DNA from: Veillonella sp. T11011-6 | Lineage (GTDB): Bacteria; Bacillota; Negativicutes; Veillonellales; Veillonellaceae | Length of the DNA: 64,000 bases | Assembly (NCBI RefSeq): GCF_002959755.1 | Contig: NZ_PPCW01000001.1 | Coordinates: 248,001-312,000 of the forward strand | Direction: 5' to 3' | Shown: piece by piece, positions 8,402 to 16,816 of the stretch | How the letters are laid out: every line of letters starts with the position of its first letter | How positions within the stretch are numbered: the first letter of the stretch is position 1 | Notes under the pieces: model-generated | Told to the model about the DNA's origin: nothing | The model's input: only the letters and a program-made list of their open reading frames with translations | Database searches by the model: none | Made by a program: the position numbers and the translations under genes

Positions 8402-10290
8402 TTTTGGCTGAAAACCACGGCTTTTGCTATGGTGTAAAACGAGCTGTTGAAATGGCTGATGAAGCCGCCAATAGTGATGGTAAAAGTTATACATTAGGTC
8501 CTATCATTCACAATCCTCAAGTTGTAGGGCGCTTAGAAAGTAAAGGTGTAAGCCCGATCCAAGAGGTTGCTGATATCGATGAAGGAACTATGATTATCAG
8601 ATCTCATGGTGTAGGTCCTGCTATTTATGCTGAAGCTGAAGAAAAGGGCTTACATATTTTAGATGCTACATGTCCTCATGTAAAAAAAGCGCAACAAGAT
8701 GCTAAGTCTGTCATTGAAGATGGCATGACATTGGTGATTTTGGGCGAAAAAAACCATCCTGAGGTCAAAAGTATCAATTTATGGGCAAATAATAAAGGAA
8801 TAATCATTGAAGATGAAGAATCCGCCGAAAAACTACAAATTGTGGAAAAAATGGGTGTTGTTGTACAAACAACCTTTTCACAATTCAAATTTAACAGTAT
8901 AATAGAGATATTAGAGAAAAAATCTAAGAATCTTAAGATTTTCAAAACGATATGCAATGCAACGCAAGAACGACAGAACTCTGCCGTTGACTTAGCACGT
9001 AATGTAGATCTTATGATAGTGATAGGCGGTAAGAACAGCGGCAATACAAACCGATTGGCAGAGGTTTGTCGTGACGTTGGATGTACAACATATCACATTG
9101 AAACTTCTACTGAATTACAACTGGAATGGTTTAACCGAGTACAGACGGTAGGAGTTACAGCAGGAGCATCGACTCCCGACTGGATTATTAAGGAGGTCAT
9201 TGAGACAATGAAAGATTTTGCAGAATTATTAGCAGCAGAAGGTCAAGAAGAATTTAAGAAAGGGAACGTTGTAGAAGGTACAGTAGTTCAAGTTGAAGAT
9301 GAACGCGCATATGTATCTTTTGGCTACAAAACTGAAGCCATTTTGAACAGAACTGAAATTTCTTATCCAGCACCAGAATCTGCCAAAGATGTGTTGAAAA
9401 ATGGTGATGAAATTAAAGCAGTTATCATGAACCACATCAAAGAAGATAATCCTATTTATCTTTCCATGACTCGCTTGGCTAAAGATGAAGATTGGCAATA
9501 TGTTATCGAAGCACAAGAAAAAGATGAAGCTATCGTATGTAAAGGTATTGATGCTATCCCAGCAGGTTTGGTAGTAACAGTTAAATCCCTTCGTGGTTTC
9601 ATTCCATTGTCCCAAGGTGATGTTCATTTCGTAAAATCCTTGGACAACTTGGTTGGTACAGAATTCGAAGCTAAAGTACTTGAAATCGACGAAAAGAAAA
9701 ACCGTTTGGTTCTTTCCCGTCGTGCAGTATTGGAAGTAGAACGTCAAGCTAAATTAGCTGAAGCATTGAAAAACATCAACGTTGGCGACAACTATAAAGG
9801 TATCGTTCGTAAAATCATGCCTTATGGTGCTTTCGTAGATATCGGCGGTATTGAAGGTTTACTTCACATTTCCGACATTTCTTGGCAAAAAATCAAAAAA
9901 GTGGAAGATGTTCTTTCCGTTGGTCAAGAAATCGAAGTTAAATTACAATCCTTCGACGCTGAAAGCAACAAATTATCCTTGTCCTTAAAAGCTTTATCTA
10001 AGAGCCCATGGGACGTAGCTGAAGAAACATTGCACGTTGGCGATGTTATCAACGGTAAAGTTGTTCGTTTGGTAGCTTATGGTGCATTCGTAGCTGTTAA
10101 CGACGACATCCAAGGTTTACTTCACATTTCTCAAATTACAAAACAACGTAATGCGAAAGTTGAAGATTACTTAAACCGTGGTCAAGAAGTTGAAGTTAAA
10201 ATCATTTCTCTTAACAAAGATGAAAAGAAATTGGGCTTGGCTTTAACTGAATTGATGGAAGCAAAAGAAACTGCAGAAGACGCTGAATAA
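8392..10290 (+). CDS. ispH: IspH (HMBPP reductase) fused to four S1 RNA-binding domains
   Basis: Residues 1-280 are IspH, which makes IPP and DMAPP in the last step of the MEP pathway. Cys12, Cys94 and Cys188 are the expected [4Fe-4S] ligands, and H40, H122 and E124 match active-site positions. Residues from about 290 to 620 hold four S1/OB-fold domains; the last two have the strong pattern PYGAFVDIGGIEGLLHISDI and AYGAFVAVNDDIQGLLHISQI. Such fusions are known in Clostridia and Negativicutes, where the S1 part is thought to serve as ribosomal protein S1. The two parts differ in codon use: the S1 part prefers AAC, GAC and TTC as in rpsB and tsf. A perfect Shine-Dalgarno and in-frame ATG lie between them at 9189-9210. 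Confidence 0.94.
   Translation: MEIILAENHGFCYGVKRAVEMADEAANSDGKSYTLGPIIHNPQVVGRLESKGVSPIQEVADIDEGTMIIRSHGVGPAIYAEAEEKGLHILDATCPHVKKAQQDAKSVIEDGMTLVILGEKNHPEVKSINLWANNKGIIIEDEESAEKLQIVEKMGVVVQTTFSQFKFNSIIEILEKKSKNLKIFKTICNATQERQNSAVDLARNVDLMIVIGGKNSGNTNRLAEVCRDVGCTTYHIETSTELQLEWFNRVQTVGVTAGASTPDWIIKEVIETMKDFAELLAAEGQEEFKKGNVVEGTVVQVEDERAYVSFGYKTEAILNRTEISYPAPESAKDVLKNGDEIKAVIMNHIKEDNPIYLSMTRLAKDEDWQYVIEAQEKDEAIVCKGIDAIPAGLVVTVKSLRGFIPLSQGDVHFVKSLDNLVGTEFEAKVLEIDEKKNRLVLSRRAVLEVERQAKLAEALKNINVGDNYKGIVRKIMPYGAFVDIGGIEGLLHISDISWQKIKKVEDVLSVGQEIEVKLQSFDAESNKLSLSLKALSKSPWDVAEETLHVGDVINGKVVRLVAYGAFVAVNDDIQGLLHISQITKQRNAKVEDYLNRGQEVEVKIISLNKDEKKLGLALTELMEAKETAEDAE
9189..9210 (+). promoter_or_regulatory. 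Internal Shine-Dalgarno and in-frame ATG at the IspH/S1 junction
   Basis: TAAGGAGGT at 9189-9197 is a near-perfect complement of the 16S rRNA 3' end. Ten bases later, at 9208, lies an ATG in frame with the fusion (codon 273). Starting here would give a separate S1 protein of about 360 residues beginning MKDFAELLAAEG. That it is used is inference. Confidence 0.5.
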
Positions 10291-10306
10291 TTCATTGTCT
10301 AATATA

Positions 10307-10341
10307 AAGGCTAACCAAGGTTTCCTTGGTTAGCCTTTTTG
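10307..10341 (+). terminator. Terminator after the ispH-S1 gene
   Basis: A 14-base-pair stem (AAGGCTAACCAAGG with CCTTGGTTAGCCTT) has a TTT loop and is followed by a T run. It ends the scpA-to-ispH operon. Confidence 0.92.
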
Positions 10342-10368
10342 CGTACTATACGTAGAATATGATAAAAT
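10339..10368 (+). promoter_or_regulatory. Possible promoter of der
   Basis: TTGCGT at 10339-10344 and TAAAAT at 10363-10368 are 18 bases apart, directly after the preceding terminator and 36 bases before the der ATG. The match is only moderate. Confidence 0.4.
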
Positions 10369-10404
10369 ATAGTAATGTATTAGATTAGATAATGAGGTGA
10401 AACC

Positions 10405-11739
10405 ATGGCAAAACCATTAGTGGCCGTTGTAGGTCGTCCAAATGTAGGGAAATCTACACTTTTTAATGCCATTGTTAATAAACGGATCTCTATCGTTGAA
10501 GATATCCCTGGTGTAACACGGGATCGTATTTACTTTGACGCAGAGTGGTTAAATCGTGAATTTACAATGATCGATACTGGCGGTATCGAATTTATTACAG
10601 ATAATAGTCATGTTATTCCTAAGATGATGCGATTACAAGCTGAATTGGCTATTGAAGAGGCAGATGTAATCTTATTTGTTGTAGATGGTAAACAAGGTAT
10701 TGTACCTGCTGATGAAGAGGTTGCTAATATCTTACGTGCTAGCGGTAAACCTGTAGTATTAGTTGTTAACAAAATTGACAGTGTTAATCAGGAACCTAAT
10801 ATTTATGAATTCTACAATCTTGGCTTAGGCGATCCTATCGGTATCTCCGCTAAGAACTTAATGAATTTAGGTGACTTACTAGATGATACGGTTAAACATT
10901 TCCCTCCAGTTGGGACAAATGTTGATGACGAAGATACTATTCATGTAGCCGTTATTGGTCGTCCTAATGTAGGCAAATCTTCTTTGACTAATGCCTTATT
11001 GGGTCAAGACCGTGTAATTGTATCTGATGTAGCGGGCACAACACGTGACTCTATCGATACATATTGGACTCATGGCGATCAAAAATTTGTTCTTATTGAT
11101 ACAGCAGGTATGCGTCGTAAGTCTAAAATCGAAGAAGCTGTTGAACGATATAGTATTGTTCGTTCCTTGCGTTCTGTAGACCGTTCAGATATCGTCGTTC
11201 TTGTCCTTGATGCTCAAGATGGCGTTACAGAACAAGATAAGAAAATTGCTGGCTATGCTTATGAAGCAGGCAAGGGTGTAATTATTGTTGTTAATAAATG
11301 GGATCTTATTGAAAAAGATGACAAAACAACATTGCGCTTTACTGAAGATATTTATGATGAATTAGGTTTCTTGCAATTTGCTCCAATTCTATTTGCTTCA
11401 GCACTTACAAAACAACGTATACATCGTTTAGCAGATATGCTTAAGTTTGTATCTGAACAACAATATCGTCGCGTGTCTACAGGTACATTAAATCAATTGT
11501 TACAAGATGCTCAAACAGTAAATCCTGTACCTTCTCGTAATGGCAGAATTCCAAAAATTTACTATATGACGCAAGCTAGTGTTAAACCACCTACATTTAT
11601 TTTGTTTGTAAATGAACCAGAGTTAATTCACTTCTCATATATGCGTTTCTTAGAAAATCGATTGCGTGAGTCCTTCGGTTTTGAAGGCACACCAATTCGT
11701 TTAGTATTGCGTGGTAAGAAACGAGATGATGAAGACTAA
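10405..11739 (+). CDS. der: Ribosome assembly GTPase Der (EngA)
   Basis: Der is a GTPase with two G domains in tandem and a C-terminal KH-like domain, needed for 50S subunit maturation. Both P-loops are present: GRPNVGKST near residue 10 and GRPNVGKSS near residue 187. Each domain has its DTGG or DTAG motif and its NKID or NKWD guanine-recognition motif. The length of 444 residues is normal. GAGGTGAAACC precedes the ATG. The TAA stop shares one base with the plsY start (TAATG), a sign of translational coupling. Confidence 0.97.
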   Translation: MAKPLVAVVGRPNVGKSTLFNAIVNKRISIVEDIPGVTRDRIYFDAEWLNREFTMIDTGGIEFITDNSHVIPKMMRLQAELAIEEADVILFVVDGKQGIVPADEEVANILRASGKPVVLVVNKIDSVNQEPNIYEFYNLGLGDPIGISAKNLMNLGDLLDDTVKHFPPVGTNVDDEDTIHVAVIGRPNVGKSSLTNALLGQDRVIVSDVAGTTRDSIDTYWTHGDQKFVLIDTAGMRRKSKIEEAVERYSIVRSLRSVDRSDIVVLVLDAQDGVTEQDKKIAGYAYEAGKGVIIVVNKWDLIEKDDKTTLRFTEDIYDELGFLQFAPILFASALTKQRIHRLADMLKFVSEQQYRRVSTGTLNQLLQDAQTVNPVPSRNGRIPKIYYMTQASVKPPTFILFVNEPELIHFSYMRFLENRLRESFGFEGTPIRLVLRGKKRDDED

Positions 11740-12335
11740 TGGATATTATGATTATTGTATATGCTGTGTTGGCATACCTTATTGGTTCAATTCCTAGTGG
11801 CCTAATTATTGGCAAGACCTTCTTTAATACAGATGTACGTCAATATGGTTCTAAAAATATTGGTGCTACTAATACGTATCGCGTTATAGGTCTAAAAGCT
11901 GCACTATCAGTATTTCTCTGTGATGCTTTAAAAGGGGCAGCTGGGGTTGTATTGTTGTCCTCTTATGGTCCTATGTATATGATTTTAGGTGGCATCCTTG
12001 CTATGATGGGTCATAACTGGTCTATTTTCTTAGGCTTTAAAGGTGGTCGTGGGGTAGCTACAGGACTAGGTGTTCTAATTGCTTTATCACCATTAGTGGC
12101 TTTGATTGCCTTCTTGGTATGGGGCGTAATAGTCTATTTTACTAAGCTCGTATCACTAGGATCTATTATAGCGGCAGCTTTAGTACCAATTTTAATGTAC
12201 TTTACAGGTGAATCTTATTGGTTCGTAGGCTTTGGCGCTTTGGCAGCTTTATTTGTCATTGTTCGACATTGGGATAATATTAAACGTTTACTAGCAGGTA
12301 ATGAGTTAAAAGTAGAACGTATCAAAAAGGATTAA
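11739..12335 (+). CDS. plsY: Acyl-phosphate:glycerol-3-phosphate acyltransferase
   Basis: PlsY is an integral membrane enzyme that uses acyl-phosphate to acylate glycerol-3-phosphate, the first step of phospholipid synthesis in most bacteria. The family motifs are clear: GSIPSGLIIG at the first helix, GSKNIGATNTYR in a cytoplasmic loop, and FKGGRGVATGLG. Several hydrophobic helices cover the 198 residues. The gene starts by overlap with der and is followed three bases later by gpsA, which makes its substrate. Confidence 0.97.
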   Translation: MDIMIIVYAVLAYLIGSIPSGLIIGKTFFNTDVRQYGSKNIGATNTYRVIGLKAALSVFLCDALKGAAGVVLLSSYGPMYMILGGILAMMGHNWSIFLGFKGGRGVATGLGVLIALSPLVALIAFLVWGVIVYFTKLVSLGSIIAAALVPILMYFTGESYWFVGFGALAALFVIVRHWDNIKRLLAGNELKVERIKKD

Positions 12336-12338
12336 TTT

Positions 12339-13337
12339 ATGAATGTTGTTGTTGTCGGCTCTGGTAGCTGGGGTACTGCTCTTGCTATTAAATCCGTATT
12401 AGCTGGAAATACTACAACTTTATATTGTCGACGCCCAGAATTTGCTAAACAATTAGCAAAAGATTTAGAGAATAAAGAGTACTTACCAGGTGTAACATTA
12501 CCAAAGGAATTACTATATAGCTCAGATCTTGCTACTTGTATCAAAGCGGCTGATATCGTTCTAATGGTTACACCGTCTGTACATGTACGCACTAGTTTAG
12601 AGGCTCTTAAACCATATGCGCATAAAGAACAATCCTATATACTTTGCTCAAAAGGTGTAGAACGTACTACTGGTAAGTTATTGACTACAGTTATGCGAGA
12701 GGTTCTAGGTCCTATAGGTTGTAATCTTGCAGTTTTATCTGGTCCAAATCATGCAGAGGAAATCGGTCGTGATTTGCCCGCTGCCTCTGTATTGAGTACA
12801 GAAAATCTTGAAGTGGCCACTAGGTTACAGAAAACATTATGTAGTCAAAACTTTAGAATTTATGCAAATACAGATATTACCGGTGTTGAATTAGCTGGGG
12901 CAACGAAGAATATTATTGCTCTTGCCGCAGGGATTGTTGATGGATTGAAGTTAGGTGATAACTGTAAAGCCTTACTCTTAACTCGTGGTTTACATGAGAT
13001 GACTCGCTTTGGTGTAGCCTTGGGGGCACAAAAGGAAACCTATGCTGGTCTTGCTGGTATGGGTGATTTGATTGCCACTTGTATGAGTCCTCATGGACGT
13101 AATAGAGCCGCTGGTCAACAATTAGCAGATGGAAAAACAATGGACTATATCATTAATCATACGAATATGGTTGTAGAAGGCTTCTTTGCTACCGACATTG
13201 TTTATAAGATGGCTTGTGAACATCATATTGAAATGCCTATAACTAAGGCTTTATATGAAGTCTTATATGAAGAAAAATCTCCAGCTTTGGCATTAGCTGA
13301 ATTGATGGGACGAGATATTAAAATTGAAGTATCATAA
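12339..13337 (+). CDS. gpsA: Glycerol-3-phosphate dehydrogenase [NAD(P)+]
   Basis: GpsA reduces dihydroxyacetone phosphate to glycerol-3-phosphate, the substrate of PlsY. The Rossmann motif GSGSWGTALA lies at residues 7-16, followed by LCSKGVER, LSGPNHAEEI and the catalytic-lysine segment GVELAGATKNIIALAAGI. The GLAGMGDLIATCMSPHGRNR block is also standard. The length of 332 residues is normal. The plsY-gpsA order is conserved in Firmicutes. A weak hairpin follows the stop. Confidence 0.97.
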   Translation: MNVVVVGSGSWGTALAIKSVLAGNTTTLYCRRPEFAKQLAKDLENKEYLPGVTLPKELLYSSDLATCIKAADIVLMVTPSVHVRTSLEALKPYAHKEQSYILCSKGVERTTGKLLTTVMREVLGPIGCNLAVLSGPNHAEEIGRDLPAASVLSTENLEVATRLQKTLCSQNFRIYANTDITGVELAGATKNIIALAAGIVDGLKLGDNCKALLLTRGLHEMTRFGVALGAQKETYAGLAGMGDLIATCMSPHGRNRAAGQQLADGKTMDYIINHTNMVVEGFFATDIVYKMACEHHIEMPITKALYEVLYEEKSPALALAELMGRDIKIEVS

Positions 13338-13358
13338 ATAAAAGATACTTTTAATTTG
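13326..13358 (+). terminator. Weak hairpin at the end of gpsA
   Basis: A seven-base-pair stem (AAGTATC at 13327-13333 with GATACTT at 13344-13350), which overlaps the stop codon, is followed by a short T-rich stretch. It could be a leaky terminator before rsmD. The evidence is limited. Confidence 0.35.
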
Positions 13359-13404
13359 GTTATTTATATACTATAATTAATGAGTATAATCTTGTGAGGG
13401 TTGT

Positions 13405-13956
13405 ATGCGAATTATTGGCGGAACTGCAAAGGGACATACTATAAAAGCACCTAAAGGGGTAGATACAAGACCTACACTTGATCGTGTTCGTGAAAGTGTG
13501 TTTAATGTATTATCTAATAGAGGTATATTTGGTACTCGTGTATTAGATATATTTTCTGGTACAGGTGCAGTAGCTATTGAAGCCTTAAGTCGTGGTGCAG
13601 CACATGCAGTAGCGGTAGACTTTAAAACAGGAAAATTGATTTTAGAGAATGCTAAACACTGCCATGTGGAAGATCGGTTAGAAATCATTCCGAGGAAACT
13701 TTCACAATTAAAAAACTATATAATGGGACAACAGTTCGATTATATTTTTTCTGATCCACCATATGAAAATGGATTTATACAAGACACCATAGATTTGGTT
13801 GTGACCTATGATTTATTAAAGCCTGACGGTGTTTTACTATTAGAACACCACAAGGATGAGGCCTTTACCTTGCCTGAATCATGGGAGTGTATAAAAGAAC
13901 AGAAATTTGGTTATACGATGGTTTCCTATTTTGTAAACACAGCTGAAAGGAGCTAA
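13405..13956 (+). CDS. rsmD: 16S rRNA (guanine966-N2)-methyltransferase
   Basis: RsmD methylates G966 of 16S rRNA in the 30S subunit using S-adenosylmethionine. The protein of 183 residues starts with MRIIGGTAKG, has the SAM-binding motif LDIFSGTGAVAIEAL (residues 47-61) and the catalytic SDPPY (116-120). GAGGG lies upstream of the ATG. coaD begins four bases after its stop, and the rsmD-coaD pair is common across bacteria. Confidence 0.96.
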   Translation: MRIIGGTAKGHTIKAPKGVDTRPTLDRVRESVFNVLSNRGIFGTRVLDIFSGTGAVAIEALSRGAAHAVAVDFKTGKLILENAKHCHVEDRLEIIPRKLSQLKNYIMGQQFDYIFSDPPYENGFIQDTIDLVVTYDLLKPDGVLLLEHHKDEAFTLPESWECIKEQKFGYTMVSYFVNTAERS

Positions 13957-13960
13957 ACCT

Positions 13961-14452
13961 GTGCGTATAGGTGTGTGTCCGGGTAGTTTTGACCCAGTTA
14001 CAAATGGACATGTTGATATTTTTGAACGCGGCAGTCGATTAGTTGATAAATTAATCATTGCTGTTAGCTCTAATCCGAATAAAAATTCCTTGTTTACCAT
14101 GGAAGAACGGGTTGAGATGATTCGAAATTCTGTCAAACATATTCCTAATGTTGAGATTGATTGTACAGGCGGTTTGCTTAACGAATATGTTAAATCTAAG
14201 AATGCTACTATAATCATTCGTGGTTTGCGCGCGTTAAGTGACTTTGAATATGAATTTCAACGTGCGTTGTTTGCAAAATATTTGGATGATGATATTGAAA
14301 CTGTATTTATTATGACTAATAATAAATACTCTTTCGTCAGCTCCACAGGTATTCGTGAACTTGCAAAATTTGGCGGTAAGCTAGATGGGTTAGTTCCGGA
14401 TGATGTTAAGGAAAAACTTGAAGAACGCTTTAATACGGTCCATAATAAATAG
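13961..14452 (+). CDS. coaD: Phosphopantetheine adenylyltransferase
   Basis: CoaD transfers AMP from ATP to 4'-phosphopantetheine, the next-to-last step of coenzyme A synthesis. The nucleotidyltransferase motif is seen as CPGSFDPVTNGHVDI, with RGLRALSDFEYE and the C-terminal FVSSTGIRELAKFGG. The protein has 163 residues, a normal length. The start is GTG, with GAAAGGAG upstream. coaBC, which supplies its substrate, lies about 4.4 kb further on. Confidence 0.97.
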   Translation: MRIGVCPGSFDPVTNGHVDIFERGSRLVDKLIIAVSSNPNKNSLFTMEERVEMIRNSVKHIPNVEIDCTGGLLNEYVKSKNATIIIRGLRALSDFEYEFQRALFAKYLDDDIETVFIMTNNKYSFVSSTGIRELAKFGGKLDGLVPDDVKEKLEERFNTVHNK

Positions 14453-14463
14453 GGGTGAATTGT

Positions 14464-14931
14464 ATGAAAACAGAAAAATTATTAGAAGATTTAGAGGTTC
14501 TTATTGAATCTAGCAGCCGTATTCCTATGACTACAAAACGTATGGTTGAGGAAGACGAAATTATGCGTATTATTGATTCTATTCAAGAGTCCTTACCATT
14601 GGAACTTGAAGAGTCTCGTCGTATTGTAGCTGATAAAGATAAAGTATTAGCTGATGCTCAACGTCAAGCTGAAACTTTAATTGATCAAGCAAAAGACTAC
14701 ATTGCTAAATTAACTGCTGAAAGCGAACTTGTAAAACAAGCGCAAGAACAAGCCAATCAAATTATCAATGCAGCTAACCAATCCTCTGAAGAATTGAAAT
14801 CTAGCTCTATTCAATATGCTGGTGATGTTCTTAAATATGTGGAAAACAACTTAGAGAAAACATTGGAAAGCTTACGTCAAAATCGTGAAAGTTTGAAACA
14901 AACTGAACAACGTACAGAAGAAAACCAATAA
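14464..14931 (+). CDS. Coiled-coil protein of unknown function downstream of coaD
   Basis: This 155-residue protein is not one I can name. It is highly charged and rich in Glu, Gln, Lys and Ala, without membrane segments or cysteine motifs. Residues of about 35-150 look like a long helix or coiled coil, with the stretch QAETLIDQAKDYIAKLTAE reminiscent of ATP-synthase b subunit or DivIVA-like helices. ATG at 14464 is preferred to a GTG nine bases earlier because GGGGTG lies six bases before it. It starts 11 bases after coaD and ends at a strong terminator, so it is the last gene of the der-to-coaD cluster. A structural or scaffolding role is only a guess. Confidence 0.75.
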   Translation: MKTEKLLEDLEVLIESSSRIPMTTKRMVEEDEIMRIIDSIQESLPLELEESRRIVADKDKVLADAQRQAETLIDQAKDYIAKLTAESELVKQAQEQANQIINAANQSSEELKSSSIQYAGDVLKYVENNLEKTLESLRQNRESLKQTEQRTEENQ

Positions 14932-14938
14932 TATAAAT

Positions 14939-14975
14939 AAAAAAGAAGCGAAGGATTTCCTTCGCTTCTTTTTTT
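14939..14975. terminator. Bidirectional terminator between the coiled-coil gene and rqcH
   Basis: A 14-base-pair stem (AAAAGAAGCGAAGG with CCTTCGCTTCTTTT) has an ATTT loop, an A run on the left and a T run on the right. It serves both convergent transcripts and touches the rqcH stop codon. Confidence 0.92.
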
Positions 14976-16689
14976 ATTCAGTATAATTATCGGGTTTTTT
15001 AGGCTCTACAATCATTGTTTGATGAGTATTAAAAATAACAAATCCAAGAGGAGACCCAGGTGGTTTTTTGATATTTTTAATATATGTGTAGTCTACAGGT
15101 ACCTTACTAGTTTCACGAGCCTTACTAAAATATGCTGCATATTGAGCAACCTTAGATAAAATCATATCATCAGGTTCTACATTAAGTCTTAATATGAGGT
15201 GAGAACCCTGAATATCTTGAGTGTGGAACCAAATATCGGTTGGTTTTGCAAATCGATGGGTTAAATATTCGTTTTGTTGATTGTTACGACCAATAAATAT
15301 TTCACCTTCATCAATGGTTAAATGAATGTAATTCGATTTACCTAGTTTATAAGATAGGGGCTTTTTGGATTTTTTTATAATGCCCGCATCCATACATTCT
15401 TTTCGAATTTCTTCTAAGCTTTCACGGGTAGTGGCTAATGAAATACTATATAAAATCGATTTGAGATATTCAAGTTTTGTAGTACTAGCATTAAGTTGAT
15501 ATTCACCGCTGACCATACGATTTTTTAATTTTGTATAGAGCTTATAATACCATTGTCCGTTTTCTACAATCGTAAGATTTGGTTTTAAAGGGATTGTTAA
15601 TAACTCTCCATCTTCAGAAAGAAGATTTGGTAATTGAATAGAAGGTTCATACTGTACTTGTAAGTGAGCATTGATCATTAAGATATCACCATACAGTTTA
15701 TAGGTATCCATTTTATTAGTATCATCTAATTCATCTTTGATCTTTTGATGACGGATTTCTTCTTTTTTGATGGCTGCTGTTAAAATCTTTTCTAGTTCCT
15801 TATCAGCAGTGTGAATAGATTTTGTATTGTGAATCGATTCTTCTAGAGCCTCTGAAATCGTACTATATTCTTTTAGTACTTTGTAATTGTGTAACGTAAA
15901 GGTGGCGTGTGCTTTTTTATTATTCTCATTAAGTAATGCAAGTAACCCATTACTTTCTTTTAGTTTTTCTTTTAGATCATATAATGCCTTCGCCAATTCA
16001 TCTACTTGAGAGGAATTTAGATCAGTAATTAATTCATCGCCACTAAGATTTGAAGACCATAGTACTTCATCTAATAAGGGTTTGCCAAAGCCGTTAAAGA
16101 TAGCTCGTATAGATTGTTGTACATTACCATTACCAAAGGAAGTCAGTAGATTTCTTATTTCTTCATAATCGAAGTCCATCAAACTTACACGATTAGCATT
16201 TGGTGGTAATTCATAGTCAAGCTTAGGACTAATAGACCGTTCACGATTCATTAAAGGGGATACGTGAATTAAGGATTCTAAAATGACTCCATCTTGCACA
16301 AAGATACAGTTTGAATATTTGCCCATTAATTCTACATAGATAAATGTACTTGTAATAGATCCATCCATTTCAAGCTTATCCGTTTGGATACACATGATTC
16401 GGTCCCCATTAATTTGTTCCACCTTTACAATGCGGCTACCTTCAATATGTTTACGTAAAAACATACATAGTGAACTTGGTTCTTTTGGTAAATCCTGGAG
16501 CGGTTTACTAAGATACATTGCAGGGGTTGCACCAACGGTAACAATCAAGTTTTGATCTTCGTTAAGGGCTCGAATTTTAAATAGTAATGTAGTTTTATCT
16601 ATTTGATATAATTTTTGTATTTGACCTGTTTGTAATCGCTCGTTTAATTCTTTAGCGAGAACAGACATGGTAAGTCCGTCTAAATTCAT
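14974..16689 (-). CDS. rqcH: Ribosome quality control protein RqcH (NFACT family)
   Basis: RqcH binds stalled 50S-peptidyl-tRNA complexes and adds C-terminal alanine tails that mark the nascent chain for degradation. The 571-residue protein has the NFACT-N start (MNLDGLTMSVLAKELNERL), a long central helical coiled coil, and the NFACT-R domain with DIWFHTQDIQGSHLIL and the basic PVDYTYIKNIKKPPGSPLG. Older names for this family are FbpA or fibronectin-binding protein. AAAGGAG precedes the ATG. The gene is divergent from yicC and is one of two on the minus strand. Confidence 0.93.
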   Translation of the reverse strand: MNLDGLTMSVLAKELNERLQTGQIQKLYQIDKTTLLFKIRALNEDQNLIVTVGATPAMYLSKPLQDLPKEPSSLCMFLRKHIEGSRIVKVEQINGDRIMCIQTDKLEMDGSITSTFIYVELMGKYSNCIFVQDGVILESLIHVSPLMNRERSISPKLDYELPPNANRVSLMDFDYEEIRNLLTSFGNGNVQQSIRAIFNGFGKPLLDEVLWSSNLSGDELITDLNSSQVDELAKALYDLKEKLKESNGLLALLNENNKKAHATFTLHNYKVLKEYSTISEALEESIHNTKSIHTADKELEKILTAAIKKEEIRHQKIKDELDDTNKMDTYKLYGDILMINAHLQVQYEPSIQLPNLLSEDGELLTIPLKPNLTIVENGQWYYKLYTKLKNRMVSGEYQLNASTTKLEYLKSILYSISLATTRESLEEIRKECMDAGIIKKSKKPLSYKLGKSNYIHLTIDEGEIFIGRNNQQNEYLTHRFAKPTDIWFHTQDIQGSHLILRLNVEPDDMILSKVAQYAAYFSKARETSKVPVDYTYIKNIKKPPGSPLGFVIFNTHQTMIVEPKKPDNYTE

Positions 16690-16816
16690 AGTACTCCTTT
16701 CAATTTTATTTAGAAGTATAGTTTAGTATAACATAATGTACATATAATTCTTAGTATTTAAACACGGAATGTATAATTCGTGGTACAATAATAAAAACTG
16801 CTAAGGAGGATATCAC

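Noticed and set aside
9229-9747. Minus-strand frame of 172 codons opposite the S1 domains
   Set aside because: It is a mirror of a highly biased coding sequence: Phe/Ser/Asn-rich, no start signal, no family likeness.
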